Positions 16,869 to 25,384 of a stretch of 64,000 nt of DNA are shown one piece after another (position 1 is the stretch's first letter; the number at the start of each line of letters is the position of its first letter). The position numbers and the translations under genes were made by a program. The DNA comes from Proteiniphilum propionicum (GTDB taxonomy: Bacteria; Bacteroidota; Bacteroidia; Bacteroidales; Dysgonomonadaceae), in NCBI RefSeq assembly GCF_022267555.1, contig NZ_CP073586.1, forward strand, positions 3,762,501 through 3,826,500. Direction: 5' to 3'. The notes beneath the pieces were generated by a model. The model saw only the letters and a program-made list of their open reading frames with translations. It ran no database searches and was not told where the DNA came from.

Positions 16869-18719
16869 ATGTTATTTACTGAACTTCCACTCTGCAATAC
16901 GTTATTAGATGGTTTGCAAGCCATGAATTTTAAAGAAACCACTCCAGTACAAGAACAAGCTATCCCTGTAATACTCGATAAAAAGGATGTGATTGCCTGT
17001 GCACAAACAGGTACGGGGAAAACTGCCGCTTTTTTACTTCCACTACTGAACAACTTGCAGACAGATGCTCACGATGAAAATAAGATAAACGCCATAATTA
17101 TGGCTCCTACACGTGAACTGGCACAACAGATAGACCAACATATGGAAGGTTTCTCCTATTTCACACCTTTCTCATCAGTTGCCGTATATGGAGGTAATGA
17201 CGGTGATGCCTGGGATGTGCAGAAGCGCGGGTTATTAAGTGGTGCTGATGTGGTTATTGCCACACCCGGAAGGCTTTTGTCACACATCAATCTTTACAAA
17301 ATTGACTTTTCAGGTGTGAAATATTTTATTCTTGACGAAGCTGACAGGATGCTGGATATGGGATTCCAGGATGATATCATGAAGATTGAGAAACTGCTCC
17401 CCAAAAAGCGCCAGACCATTATGTTTTCAGCTACTATGCCACCAAAGATACAGCAACTGGCTAAAACCATACTGGATGATCCTAAAGAGATAACTATTGC
17501 AATTGCACGCCCGCCAGAGACCATTCTGCAGTCTGCTTACATTTGTTATGAAGGACAAAAGATCAACATCGTAAAGAATCTCTTCAAGGAGAAAAAGCCC
17601 AATAAGGTGATACTTTTTTCCGGATCTAAACAGAAAGTGAAGGAGATTGCGAACACATTAAAGAGAATGGGATTGTCTTCTGGTGAGATGCATTCCGACC
17701 TTGATCAGTCGCAGCGCGACCATGTGATGCATGAATTCAAAAACGAACGGGTGGATATACTTGTTGCAACCGATATTGTGGCACGTGGAATTGATATAGA
17801 TGATATTTCCCTGGTGATTAACTTCGATGTTCCTTATGATGCTGAAGATTATGTTCACCGGATAGGACGTACTGCACGTGCAGGCGATTCGGGTATGGCA
17901 ATAACTTTTGTATCACCTGCCGAACAGTACCGTTTTTCACAAATAGAAAAGTTTCTTCAAAAAGAGATATACAGGATTCCAGTTCCATCTGAATTTGGCG
18001 ATACTCCTGAATATAACCCCGTAAAAGAAAGCAAAAAAAGATATTCCCCAAAAAATACATCAGGACGATCAAAAAAGAAAAACAGAAGTACTCCCTCAAC
18101 AAAAGAGGTGGACAAGGTCTCAAATCTCACCAGGAAAAAGGACAGAAGAGGAGTCGGAAACAACATATCAACAAGAGCAACGGGTGAAACGGGGAAAGCT
18201 ACAAACCTCTCCAGAAACAAAAAACGTAAAGGAGTCGATAGTATGAATTCGACCGGTGCTTCCCAAAGCTCCGGATCTTCTCCCGAAATATCATTCGAAA
18301 AGGGAAAAAGCGGTTCTGCGCAAGACGGGAGACCCGAAAAAAATTTATCTGTTGCCGGAAGGGCTTCAGGGAAGAGGAGAAGCGGTTCGGGACAAGGTAG
18401 AACAACTGAAAACAATGCTTCGCCGAACGGGAGGGCATCAGGTAAAAAGATAAACAGAAAAAGCTCTGTTACGTCTGTTACGAATGTATCTTCTGAAAGA
18501 ATAACAGATTCAGGGAAAAAAACAATTCAGAAAAAGAGAGGTTCAACTTCAATCAGGACAGACAAAACTGATTTAAGAATTGAAAGGCCAAATAAAAGGA
18601 CAGACAGGCCTGACTTGAAAACGCCCCTGGAAAAAGAAATAAAAAATGAGACTTCGTCAGGAACACCTGCTAAACTAGCAACTATTATAAAGGGTTGGTT
18701 TCGTAAAAAAAAGAAGTAA
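16869..18719 (+). CDS. DEAD-box ATP-dependent RNA helicase
   Basis: About 616 residues from the MLFTELPLCNTLLDG start at 16869; an in-frame upstream start at 16836 is possible but adds only 11 residues with no family match. Q motif (TPVQEQAIP), motif I AQTGTGKT at ~44-51, DEADRMLDMGF, SATMPP and HRIGRTARAG are all present, so the ATPase/helicase core is complete. From about residue 385 there is a long basic low-complexity tail rich in Lys, Arg, Ser and Gly, typical of RNA-binding extensions in Bacteroidota RhlE-like helicases. A possible -7 element TATCTTTG lies at 16743-16750. Likely role: RNA unwinding in ribosome assembly or RNA decay. Confidence 0.92.
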   Translation: MLFTELPLCNTLLDGLQAMNFKETTPVQEQAIPVILDKKDVIACAQTGTGKTAAFLLPLLNNLQTDAHDENKINAIIMAPTRELAQQIDQHMEGFSYFTPFSSVAVYGGNDGDAWDVQKRGLLSGADVVIATPGRLLSHINLYKIDFSGVKYFILDEADRMLDMGFQDDIMKIEKLLPKKRQTIMFSATMPPKIQQLAKTILDDPKEITIAIARPPETILQSAYICYEGQKINIVKNLFKEKKPNKVILFSGSKQKVKEIANTLKRMGLSSGEMHSDLDQSQRDHVMHEFKNERVDILVATDIVARGIDIDDISLVINFDVPYDAEDYVHRIGRTARAGDSGMAITFVSPAEQYRFSQIEKFLQKEIYRIPVPSEFGDTPEYNPVKESKKRYSPKNTSGRSKKKNRSTPSTKEVDKVSNLTRKKDRRGVGNNISTRATGETGKATNLSRNKKRKGVDSMNSTGASQSSGSSPEISFEKGKSGSAQDGRPEKNLSVAGRASGKRRSGSGQGRTTENNASPNGRASGKKINRKSSVTSVTNVSSERITDSGKKTIQKKRGSTSIRTDKTDLRIERPNKRTDRPDLKTPLEKEIKNETSSGTPAKLATIIKGWFRKKKK

Positions 18720-19209
18720 CTTTTTAAATCAATACTTCGGTATTTTTTCAAAAACAGTTCTTATAATTCACTGAATACTAATAGAGTATGGCGCTTTTTT
18801 GAGGACCTAGCATAAATTATTGACTGTCAGTATTATAAATGATGTTATAACGAAGCATTATAAATAGCAGTCCCGTAAAAAAATTATATTTGACTGGTAA
18901 TTCATCAATTGTTATTTCACTAAGCCTTATAAAAAGTTTCCGTCCTTTCTTTCATATTGTCAGGTGTTTAAATAAATATTCATAGAGGTATTACTAAAAA
19001 GGGAACCCTCTTGTTATTATTAATAATGCTTTTATTATTGCCGTGATGGTTTCTTCTGATTACTTTGATGCCTATACAGTAAGTGTATTTATAATGTAAC
19101 ATCTAAGTTCAGCAATGATGTAATAGAATGTTGCGCAGGAACTGGTATTATTTGTACAACTCTGGAGATAAAGGTGTAAGTTATAGATTCAGATAAATTA
19201 AAATCGCGA
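18720..19209. other. Intergenic region with no gene seen
   Basis: About 490 bp of AT-rich DNA between the helicase and the convergent oxidoreductase operon. Every frame is broken by stops, and I see no RNA gene or repeat in it. Confidence 0.5.
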
Positions 19210-19237
19210 AGCCGGTCTGACAGGGATCAGTCCGGCT
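19210..19237 (-). terminator. Probable terminator of the oxidoreductase operon
   Basis: An 11-bp stem with one mismatch (AGCCGGTCTGA / TCAGTCCGGCT) around a six-base loop, just downstream of the gamma-subunit gene on the minus strand, followed in that direction by an AT-rich stretch. This placement fits termination of the operon. Confidence 0.5.
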
Positions 19238-19267
19238 CCTAATCGGAATAATCATTTGTTGCTCTGA

Positions 19268-19822
19268 TTACTCCGCTTTTTGCTCCAATTGAACTAACTC
19301 CATTCCCCTTATAATGGCTTCTTCGTTCATTGGTAAAAGCTTATGGTGCCGCTCCGGGAGCGACTCTTTAAGTCCTTTCATCACATTTTCAAGCTCCACC
19401 ATGGGTGATATCTTGAGCAGCCCACCCAGCACAATCATGTTGAATACCTTTGTATTGTCCATTTTCATAGACTCATCCATGGCGTTAATGCGGTACACAT
19501 TGATATCTTTCCGTCCAACCTTTTTATGAATTCCATACCCATCGTATATTATCACTCCTCCGGGTTTTACTTTCTCCTCAAATTTATCGAGGGAAGGCTG
19601 ATTCAATACAATAGCAATGTCATATCTATTAACAACAGGCGAGCTAATTGGTTCATCTGAAATGATCACTGTAACATTAGCAGTACCACCACGCTGTTCG
19701 GGTCCGTAAGCCGGGAACCACGATACCTCCTTGTTTTCCATAATACCGGAATAAGCAAGAATTTTACCCATGGAGAGCACTCCCTGGCCTCCAAAACCTG
19801 AAATTACTATCTCTTGTAACAT
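19268..19822 (-). CDS. 2-oxoacid:ferredoxin oxidoreductase, gamma subunit
   Basis: 184 residues. GFGGQGVLSMGKILAYSG at the N-terminus and FPAYGPEQRGGTANVTVIIS are signatures of the POR gamma family, which forms part of the CoA-binding region of the complex. It is the last gene of a minus-strand operon: ferredoxin (22141), alpha (21869), small membrane protein (20774), TPP subunit (20604), gamma. The complex decarboxylates a 2-oxoacid to acyl-CoA and reduces ferredoxin in the cytoplasm; substrate is not readable from this subunit. Confidence 0.9.
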   Translation of the reverse strand: MLQEIVISGFGGQGVLSMGKILAYSGIMENKEVSWFPAYGPEQRGGTANVTVIISDEPISSPVVNRYDIAIVLNQPSLDKFEEKVKPGGVIIYDGYGIHKKVGRKDINVYRINAMDESMKMDNTKVFNMIVLGGLLKISPMVELENVMKGLKESLPERHHKLLPMNEEAIIRGMELVQLEQKAE

Positions 19823-19842
19823 TTATATATATTTAATGCGTT

Positions 19843-20604
19843 TTATATATTTTTCAGATCCCCGATCGGATATACCGGAAACATATTTTCCACCATCCAG
19901 TTATTTGCAGCTTCGGGTGTCATTTTCCATCCGGCATTGCAAGTTGATACAACTTCCACTATGGAGGTACCTTTTCCTGCCATGGAATTTTCAAAAGCCA
20001 GTTTAACCATACGCCTGGTCTTTTTTACAGCAGCAGCCGTATGTACACTTACACGGGTAGCGAGGCAGACACCGTCAAGCAGAGCAAGCATATCAAGAAT
20101 CTTAAGCGGGCCACCCATAGTCTCTACATTACGTCCTTCGGGACTGGTTGATGTAACCATATTGTTTAACGTTGTGGGAGCCATTTGTCCGCCGGTCATA
20201 CCATATATACCGTTATTGATAAAAATAATAGCGATATTCTCGCCGCGGTTGGCTGCATGAATGGTCTCTGCCGTACCAATAGCAGCCAGATCGCCATCGC
20301 CCTGATAGGTGAAAACCATCTTGTCTGGGAGCAACCGCTTTACAGCAGTGGCAAGTGCAGGAGCTCGTCCGTGAGCAGCCTCCTGCCAGTCGATATCAAG
20401 GTATTTATATGCAAAAACGCCACATCCTACCGGTGCAATTCCGATAGTTTTTTCCTGTAGCCCCAGTTCACTTATAACTTCACCTATGACTTTATGAACC
20501 ACCCCGTGTGAACATCCCGGGCAATAATGCATGTGATTGTTGTTCATAAGTTCCGGTTTAGCATAAACCAGATTTTCGGGACTTACAATATTATTTATAT
20601 CCAT
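19843..20604 (-). CDS. 2-oxoacid:ferredoxin oxidoreductase, TPP-binding (beta) subunit
   Basis: 253 residues. The CPGCSHGVVHKVIGE motif near the N-terminus and the TPP/Mg-binding GDGDLAAIGTAETIHAANR with INNGIYGMTGGQMAPTT are diagnostic of the C-terminal TPP domain of this family. It is 20 bp upstream of the gamma gene. It binds thiamine diphosphate and carries out decarboxylation together with the alpha subunit. Confidence 0.92.
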   Translation of the reverse strand: MDINNIVSPENLVYAKPELMNNNHMHYCPGCSHGVVHKVIGEVISELGLQEKTIGIAPVGCGVFAYKYLDIDWQEAAHGRAPALATAVKRLLPDKMVFTYQGDGDLAAIGTAETIHAANRGENIAIIFINNGIYGMTGGQMAPTTLNNMVTSTSPEGRNVETMGGPLKILDMLALLDGVCLATRVSVHTAAAVKKTRRMVKLAFENSMAGKGTSIVEVVSTCNAGWKMTPEAANNWMVENMFPVYPIGDLKNI

Positions 20605-20609
20605 ATTGT

Positions 20610-20774
20610 TTATTTTTTAGCAGAGAATCTGTATATCAAATAAAAAACCGCAGCAGCTCCTGCAAAATACCACGTTAGTTTAATATCCTGGTTAGAAGTA
20701 AAATAGACCACTAATGTACCCAGGAATGAAAGGAGAAACAGCAGCAGGAATATATTTCTTATTTTGGGATCCAT
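20610..20774 (-). CDS. Small membrane protein in the oxidoreductase operon
   Basis: 54 residues, MDPKIRNIFLLLFLLSFLG start, two hydrophobic segments (about 8-25 and 35-50) and the end RFSAKK. The gene fits exactly between the alpha gene (10 bp) and the TPP gene (6 bp), so it is cotranscribed. A short two-helix membrane protein here is not part of the known enzyme core; it could anchor the complex or be unrelated. No family recognised. Confidence 0.65.
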   Translation of the reverse strand: MDPKIRNIFLLLFLLSFLGTLVVYFTSNQDIKLTWYFAGAAAVFYLIYRFSAKK

Positions 20775-20783
20775 ACTAATTAG

Positions 20784-21869
20784 TTATTTATTTACCACTT
20801 TCTCTTTCAAGGCATCAAGCACACCTTCAGGAGTAGGCACAATGCCCCCGAGACGGCCGTAGTGTTCAACGGGTGTTTTCCCGTTCACGGAAAGGCGGAC
20901 ATCTTCTACCATCTGACCGGCATTTAATTCCACCGTGAGCATACCCTTCACCTTTCCGGCATAATCATTCAGTACCTTACCTGGAAAAGGCCACAGGGTA
21001 ATGGGACGTACCAGCCCAACCTTAATCCCCTCTTCCCTTGCCATCTCAATTGTTTTCAAGCATATGCGAGCGGCTGAACCGAAAGCGACCAACAGATAGT
21101 CGGCATCTTCACATTTAACCTCCTCATAGCGTACCTCATTTTTCTCAAGTACACGATATTTTGCCTGAAAGCGTTCGTTATTCTTCTCCATAACTGCCGA
21201 TTCAAGTTCAAGAGAAGTTATGATATTAGGCTCTCTATCGGGTGTTTTACCAAGAGTTGCCCAGGGACACTGCTCTCTGATTTCCTGTTCGGTCCTTCTG
21301 CGGCGATATCCGGGAAGTTTTACTTTCTCCATCATTTGTCCTATAACACCATCTGTGAGTATCATTGCCGGATTGCGATATTTGAACGCAAGCTCAAAGC
21401 CAAGCGACACAAAATCGGCCATCTCCTGAACTGAATTGGGTGCAAGTGTGATTAATTTGTAGTCACCATGGCCTCCCCCTTTCACAGTCTGGAAATAATC
21501 GGCCTGAGAAGGCTGAATAGTACCCAAACCTGGGCCACCACGCTGAACATTCACAATAAGACATGGCAGTTCAGCTCCTGCCAGATAGGATATCCCTTCC
21601 TGTTTTAGACTGATGCCGGGACTTGATGAAGAGGTCATGGAATATTTACCGCATGAAGCACCGCCATAAACCATATTTATTGCCGCAACCTCGCTTTCAG
21701 CCTGCAAGACCACCATCCCGGTCGTTTTCCATGGTGCAGCCTCCATAAGAGTCTCAATTATTTCGGACTGGGGCGTGATGGGATAACCGAAATAGCCATC
21801 CACTCCGAAGCGAATAGCCGCATGAGCGATGGCTTCGTTACCTTTCATCAATGATATTTCTTCTGACAT
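20784..21869 (-). CDS. vorB: 2-oxoacid:ferredoxin oxidoreductase, alpha subunit (VorB type)
   Basis: 361 residues from MSEEISLMKGNEAIAHAA at 21869; the frame is open 25 codons further upstream but that sequence is unlike the family. GYFGYPITPQSEIIE is the pyrimidine-binding N-domain motif, followed by VLQAESEVAAINMVYGGAS and a C-terminal domain ending in VEHYGRLGGIVPTP. This is the separate-chain form usually annotated as the 3-methyl-2-oxobutanoate enzyme VorB in Bacteroidales; 2-oxoglutarate is an alternative substrate. Confidence 0.87.
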   Translation of the reverse strand: MSEEISLMKGNEAIAHAAIRFGVDGYFGYPITPQSEIIETLMEAAPWKTTGMVVLQAESEVAAINMVYGGASCGKYSMTSSSSPGISLKQEGISYLAGAELPCLIVNVQRGGPGLGTIQPSQADYFQTVKGGGHGDYKLITLAPNSVQEMADFVSLGFELAFKYRNPAMILTDGVIGQMMEKVKLPGYRRRRTEQEIREQCPWATLGKTPDREPNIITSLELESAVMEKNNERFQAKYRVLEKNEVRYEEVKCEDADYLLVAFGSAARICLKTIEMAREEGIKVGLVRPITLWPFPGKVLNDYAGKVKGMLTVELNAGQMVEDVRLSVNGKTPVEHYGRLGGIVPTPEGVLDALKEKVVNK

Positions 21870-21910
21870 AATACTAATATTAGAAATTATTTCACTTATG
21901 GGAAAAAGGA

Positions 21911-22141
21911 TTATTTCACCTTCATCCGATATACGGTCAAACAACCGTCAGGACATACATACCCGCAGTTCGCACACCCGATGCACTCATCGGGATTTTT
22001 TAAATAGACGTAATGGTATCCACGGTCGTTCACTTCTCGAGGCTGCAAATCCAATACTTCAGAAGGACAAGACACAACACACAGGTTACAACCTTTACAA
22101 CGTTCGGTGTTTACCTCTACATAACCCTTGACTTTTGCCAT
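21911..22141 (-). CDS. 2[4Fe-4S] ferredoxin-type delta subunit
   Basis: 76 residues with two CxxCxxCxxxCP clusters: CKGCNLCVVSCP and CIGCANCGYVCP. It is the first gene of the oxidoreductase operon and would pass electrons from the TPP site to external ferredoxin. The 41-bp gap to the alpha gene fits cotranscription. Confidence 0.92.
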   Translation of the reverse strand: MAKVKGYVEVNTERCKGCNLCVVSCPSEVLDLQPREVNDRGYHYVYLKNPDECIGCANCGYVCPDGCLTVYRMKVK

Positions 22142-22169
22142 TATATGAGTGGTTTTTATTTAGTAGTTA

Positions 22170-22201
22170 CAAATATAGCTGTTGTTTTGTTTTAACTCAA
22201 T
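22170..22201 (-). promoter_or_regulatory. Putative promoter of the oxidoreductase operon
   Basis: On the minus strand a -7 box TATATTTG (22177-22170) lies about 20 bp after ATTG, close to the -33 TTTG consensus of the Bacteroidota primary sigma factor. It is ~30 bp upstream of the ferredoxin start codon. Confidence 0.5.
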
Positions 22202-22248
22202 TTTTCAGTGTTAATTTTTAACTAAGATTGATAAATATTAATTCCCCG

Positions 22249-22770
22249 CTACCATCCGAAAGCTTCTTCACTCATCCAGTTACCCTGAACCTTAAGTACC
22301 TGCTCAATAACATCACGTGCGACACCCTGTCCTCCATTCCTTGAAGATATATACTTTGCTATCTTTTTAATCTCTGGAGCCGCGTCCATTGGGGCAATAG
22401 GTAAACCGACCTCATTCATTACATTATAATCAGGTATATCATCTCCCACATAGATAATCTCTTCGGGCTCATATCCGGTTTTGCGTAAATAATCGAGATA
22501 ATCGTTCATTTTTATACCCGAATTCATGTAAATATCGCTTATACCCAATGATTCGTATCGAAGACGTACTGCCTGAGTATTTCCACCAGTTATTAAACAT
22601 ACGCCATAGCCGTGCTTCACAGCAAGGTTAAGTGCATATCCATCGTGAATATTGGCAGTTCGCAGAGGCTCACCTTGGGCCGACATGTGAATAGTCTGAC
22701 AGGAGAGAACTCCGTCAACATCAAATATAAATGCTTTTATTTTTTTCAAATCGTAATTTATCGCGCTCAT
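22249..22770 (-). CDS. KdsC-like 3-deoxy-D-manno-octulosonate 8-phosphate phosphatase
   Basis: 173 residues of the HAD superfamily C0 group. FIFDVDGVLS gives the nucleophile and acid/base aspartates, VCLITGGNT is motif II, and IIYVGDDIPDYNVMNEVGL is motif IV; the middle part follows the tetrameric KdsC/YrbI pattern. It would remove phosphate from KDO-8-P for lipid A-core synthesis, or from a related nonulosonate. Its start overlaps the stop of the DUF2520 gene in an ATGA arrangement at 22767-22770. Confidence 0.87.
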   Translation of the reverse strand: MSAINYDLKKIKAFIFDVDGVLSCQTIHMSAQGEPLRTANIHDGYALNLAVKHGYGVCLITGGNTQAVRLRYESLGISDIYMNSGIKMNDYLDYLRKTGYEPEEIIYVGDDIPDYNVMNEVGLPIAPMDAAPEIKKIAKYISSRNGGQGVARDVIEQVLKVQGNWMSEEAFGW

Positions 22771-23528
22771 AATGAATGAATATGAATACTTTTACTTAAC
22801 AGGGAATAGATCTCTTTTACCATTGGGTCTGTAATAAGTTCAAGATGCTTTTTCATAACCTTTTCGTCGAACCTTATCGCAGGGCCGGTCTGAGCTGCAA
22901 CAGGCTGCATCTCCATTACTTTGGCTGCAGTTTCAGCTATAAGCGGTTTCAATATATCGAACTGAATATCCTCATTGGATATAATATCTGACGCCAGTGC
23001 ATACATATGGTTTGCAAAATTACATGCAAATACTGCCGCCAGATGAAGATAAAGCCGCTTGTAACCCGGAAGGTATTGCACATTTGTTGAAATAGTTTTC
23101 GCAAGGCCAACCAGTGTGCGGGTAGTATCATCACTGTCTCCCTCTATGAACAACGGTATTTCAGAGAAGTTCAATCCTCTATCCTTGCTAAAAGTCTGTA
23201 ATGGATAAATTACGCCATATTTTTCTTTGAACAATGAAAAAACGTTTAAAGGTACGCTTCCGGCTGTATGTGCCCAAATACCATTTGTACGCGGCATTTG
23301 ACTTATAACGATAGGCAGGGCATCATCTTTCACCGAAAAAATATACAGATCGGCATCGCAAAAGATAGAACCTATATCATTAACAGGTACAGCGCCGGTT
23401 TTTACGGCGAGTATCTTCGCATTTTCAAATGTGCGGCTGTAAACCTGAATAATCTCATTTCCCGAAGCCTTTAGTGCCACGGCTAAGTGAGTTGCCACAT
23501 TGCCTGAACCAATAAAAACTATTCTCAT
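22767..23528 (-). CDS. Rossmann-fold / DUF2520 protein
   Basis: 253 residues. The N-terminus has IVFIGSGNVATHLAVAL, a dinucleotide-binding GxGxxA loop, followed by an all-helical C-terminal DUF2520 domain (LHLAAVFACNFANHMYALA). The family resembles short dehydrogenases of the F420/ketopantoate-reductase type, but no substrate is established. Translation is coupled to the downstream phosphatase through a 4-bp overlap. Confidence 0.82.
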   Translation of the reverse strand: MRIVFIGSGNVATHLAVALKASGNEIIQVYSRTFENAKILAVKTGAVPVNDIGSIFCDADLYIFSVKDDALPIVISQMPRTNGIWAHTAGSVPLNVFSLFKEKYGVIYPLQTFSKDRGLNFSEIPLFIEGDSDDTTRTLVGLAKTISTNVQYLPGYKRLYLHLAAVFACNFANHMYALASDIISNEDIQFDILKPLIAETAAKVMEMQPVAAQTGPAIRFDEKVMKKHLELITDPMVKEIYSLLSKSIHIHSL

Positions 23529-23612
23529 GCTGCTAATTTATCTTAACGGCGTCTTCAACGATCTTAAATAATTGAAACTCCGCCAAATCACAATCCTGTA
23601 TGTTTCCTACAC

Positions 23613-24104
23613 TCAGGAACCAATGTTCACCTCAGTGATTTTCACACCTGCTTTTTCAACTCCTATTAAAGGATTATTAATCATTGACTGCCTTATTTTC
23701 AGTTCATATATGCGCACACTGTCAGGCACAACCGCAGCAAGGTAATTCAACGAAAACTGGTTTAATCCGCCTGTCCCGGCCCCCAGCCATCTTCCATATT
23801 CATCAGCCAGGAGGCAATGCAAGGAATCGCTTTGGTAAACCGGACTGGTTATATTATGCTCTACATAAAGCAACAGGTTGCGATAAGGATAACTGTGGTT
23901 TGTTGTGAGCTCAATTGTTATATCATATTTTTTTCCGGGATGTATATTCGCAGTATCAATTTTAAAAACAAGTACGCTGTCGCTATACCACATCCCTTTG
24001 TTGATATGGTGAAAACGATAATAGACCTCACCTTGAGAGCAGGATGTCAGAAAGGTGAAAATCATGACCGCAAAGAGTAAGACAATATTACGCTTTGTTG
24101 CCAC
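23613..24104 (-). CDS. gldH: Gliding-motility-type lipoprotein GldH
   Basis: 163 residues if translation begins at the GTG at 24104 (VATKRNIVLLFAVMIF); the frame is open 62 codons further upstream, but that part is the antisense-free overlap with ricT and has no signal peptide. The lipobox FLTSC precedes SQGEVYYRFHHINKGMW, and the domain with YRNLLLYVEHN and WLGAGTGGLNQF matches GldH. In gliding Bacteroidota it is part of the outer gliding/secretion machinery. In Bacteroidales, which do not glide, the family is retained with unclear role. It overlaps the end of ricT by 17 bp. Confidence 0.75.
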   Translation of the reverse strand: MATKRNIVLLFAVMIFTFLTSCSQGEVYYRFHHINKGMWYSDSVLVFKIDTANIHPGKKYDITIELTTNHSYPYRNLLLYVEHNITSPVYQSDSLHCLLADEYGRWLGAGTGGLNQFSLNYLAAVVPDSVRIYELKIRQSMINNPLIGVEKAGVKITEVNIGS

Positions 24105-25308
24105 TGGAATCCCTGTTTTTTCTTGGTTTTCTGTTCCCCGATGAATCAGAGGAACGTCTTTTACGAGGCTTCCTCCGTTTCTTACCCTTATTTTGCATAT
24201 TGCTGTCGAAACGAGTAATACTATGGTCTTCAAGGATATCACCAATATAAGCTGGCTCTTTACCCTGCTTTGCCTCGTTTTCAGCAGCAAGCTTTAATGG
24301 TTTTTTGCCTTTTTTATTCATCGCGATTATCTCAAACACACGCTCTTTAGAGATAATTTCAAGATTTGCACCATTATGCTTATCGGTTGAATAGGTTATT
24401 AATCCTGAAAAAACATCCGTCTTAAAATGATAATAGTCGGAATCCTTTGTCTCCAGTATAATTTCCCTAGATGGCAGCCCCCGCTGTGCTTCCACATAGG
24501 CATCCACCTCGTAATTCATGCAACACTTTAGTTTCCCGCACTGTCCAGCCAGCTTCTGGGGGTTAATAGAGATATCCTGATACCTGGCAGCTGACGTTGA
24601 AACAGAAACAAAACTCGACATCCAGTTGCTGCAGCACAGCTCTCGCCCACAAGGGCCAATGCCGCCAATGCGACCTGCTTCCTGTCGTGCACCTATCTGC
24701 TTCATCTCGATTTTCACCCTGAATTCGCTTGCCAATACTTTGATAAGCTGGCGGAAATCAACTCTTTCATCAGCAATGTAATAGAAAATGGCTTTATTGC
24801 CATCGCCCTGATATTCCACATCACCAATCTTCATCTGCAACCCAAGCTCCTCAGCTATTTCCCTGGAACGGATCATTGTGGACTGTTCACGTGCTTTGGC
24901 CTGCTCGTACTTCTCTATATCAGCGGGACGCGCAAGCCTGTAAACACGCTTGGGGCCGCCATTTGCATCATCCCGGAAATTACATTTCTTCATCTGAAGC
25001 TCAACCAGCTTGCCTGTGAGGGTAACAATACCAATATCGTGTCCTGGAGTAGACTCCACAGCCACCATGTCGCCCTGTTCAAGCTCCAGATCATTACTGT
25101 TGAGATAATAGCCTTTTCTTGTATTCTTGAACTGCACCTCCACCATTTTGGTAGCTTTCTGAAGCTCAGAATAATCGTAAAGCCAATCGTAGGTGTGAAG
25201 TTTATTTCTGTGCCGGGTACAGCCCATGCAACTTTTTATATTTGTGACGGTTACCGTTTTTAAAGGAACGATATCCGCTAACTTATCTGATAATTGCTCT
25301 TTATCCAT
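24088..25308 (-). CDS. ricT: PSP1-family protein RicT/YaaT
   Basis: 406 residues. The central PSP1 domain (GDMVAVESTPGHDIGIVTLTG to the Cys region) has the conserved GIGPCGRELCCSNW and CGKLKCCMNYEVDAY cysteine motifs that bind Fe-S in the Ric complex. The N-terminal CMGCTRH adds more cysteines. The C-terminal ~80 residues are Lys/Arg rich. RicT in Firmicutes works in RNA maturation. Here it sits between holB and gldH, a usual Bacteroidales order. Confidence 0.88.
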   Translation of the reverse strand: MDKEQLSDKLADIVPLKTVTVTNIKSCMGCTRHRNKLHTYDWLYDYSELQKATKMVEVQFKNTRKGYYLNSNDLELEQGDMVAVESTPGHDIGIVTLTGKLVELQMKKCNFRDDANGGPKRVYRLARPADIEKYEQAKAREQSTMIRSREIAEELGLQMKIGDVEYQGDGNKAIFYYIADERVDFRQLIKVLASEFRVKIEMKQIGARQEAGRIGGIGPCGRELCCSNWMSSFVSVSTSAARYQDISINPQKLAGQCGKLKCCMNYEVDAYVEAQRGLPSREIILETKDSDYYHFKTDVFSGLITYSTDKHNGANLEIISKERVFEIIAMNKKGKKPLKLAAENEAKQGKEPAYIGDILEDHSITRFDSNMQNKGKKRRKPRKRRSSDSSGNRKPRKNRDSSGNKA

Positions 25309-25384
25309 ATATAAATGCTCTGCCGAAGCCGGCAGGCGATACTCCTTGATTATAAATAAAATAAAACCGATTGCAATTTACAAA

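Noticed and set aside
17957-18415. 152-codon minus-strand frame under the helicase tail
   Set aside because: It is the complement of the low-complexity Lys/Ser-rich tail, which yields long antisense frames by composition.
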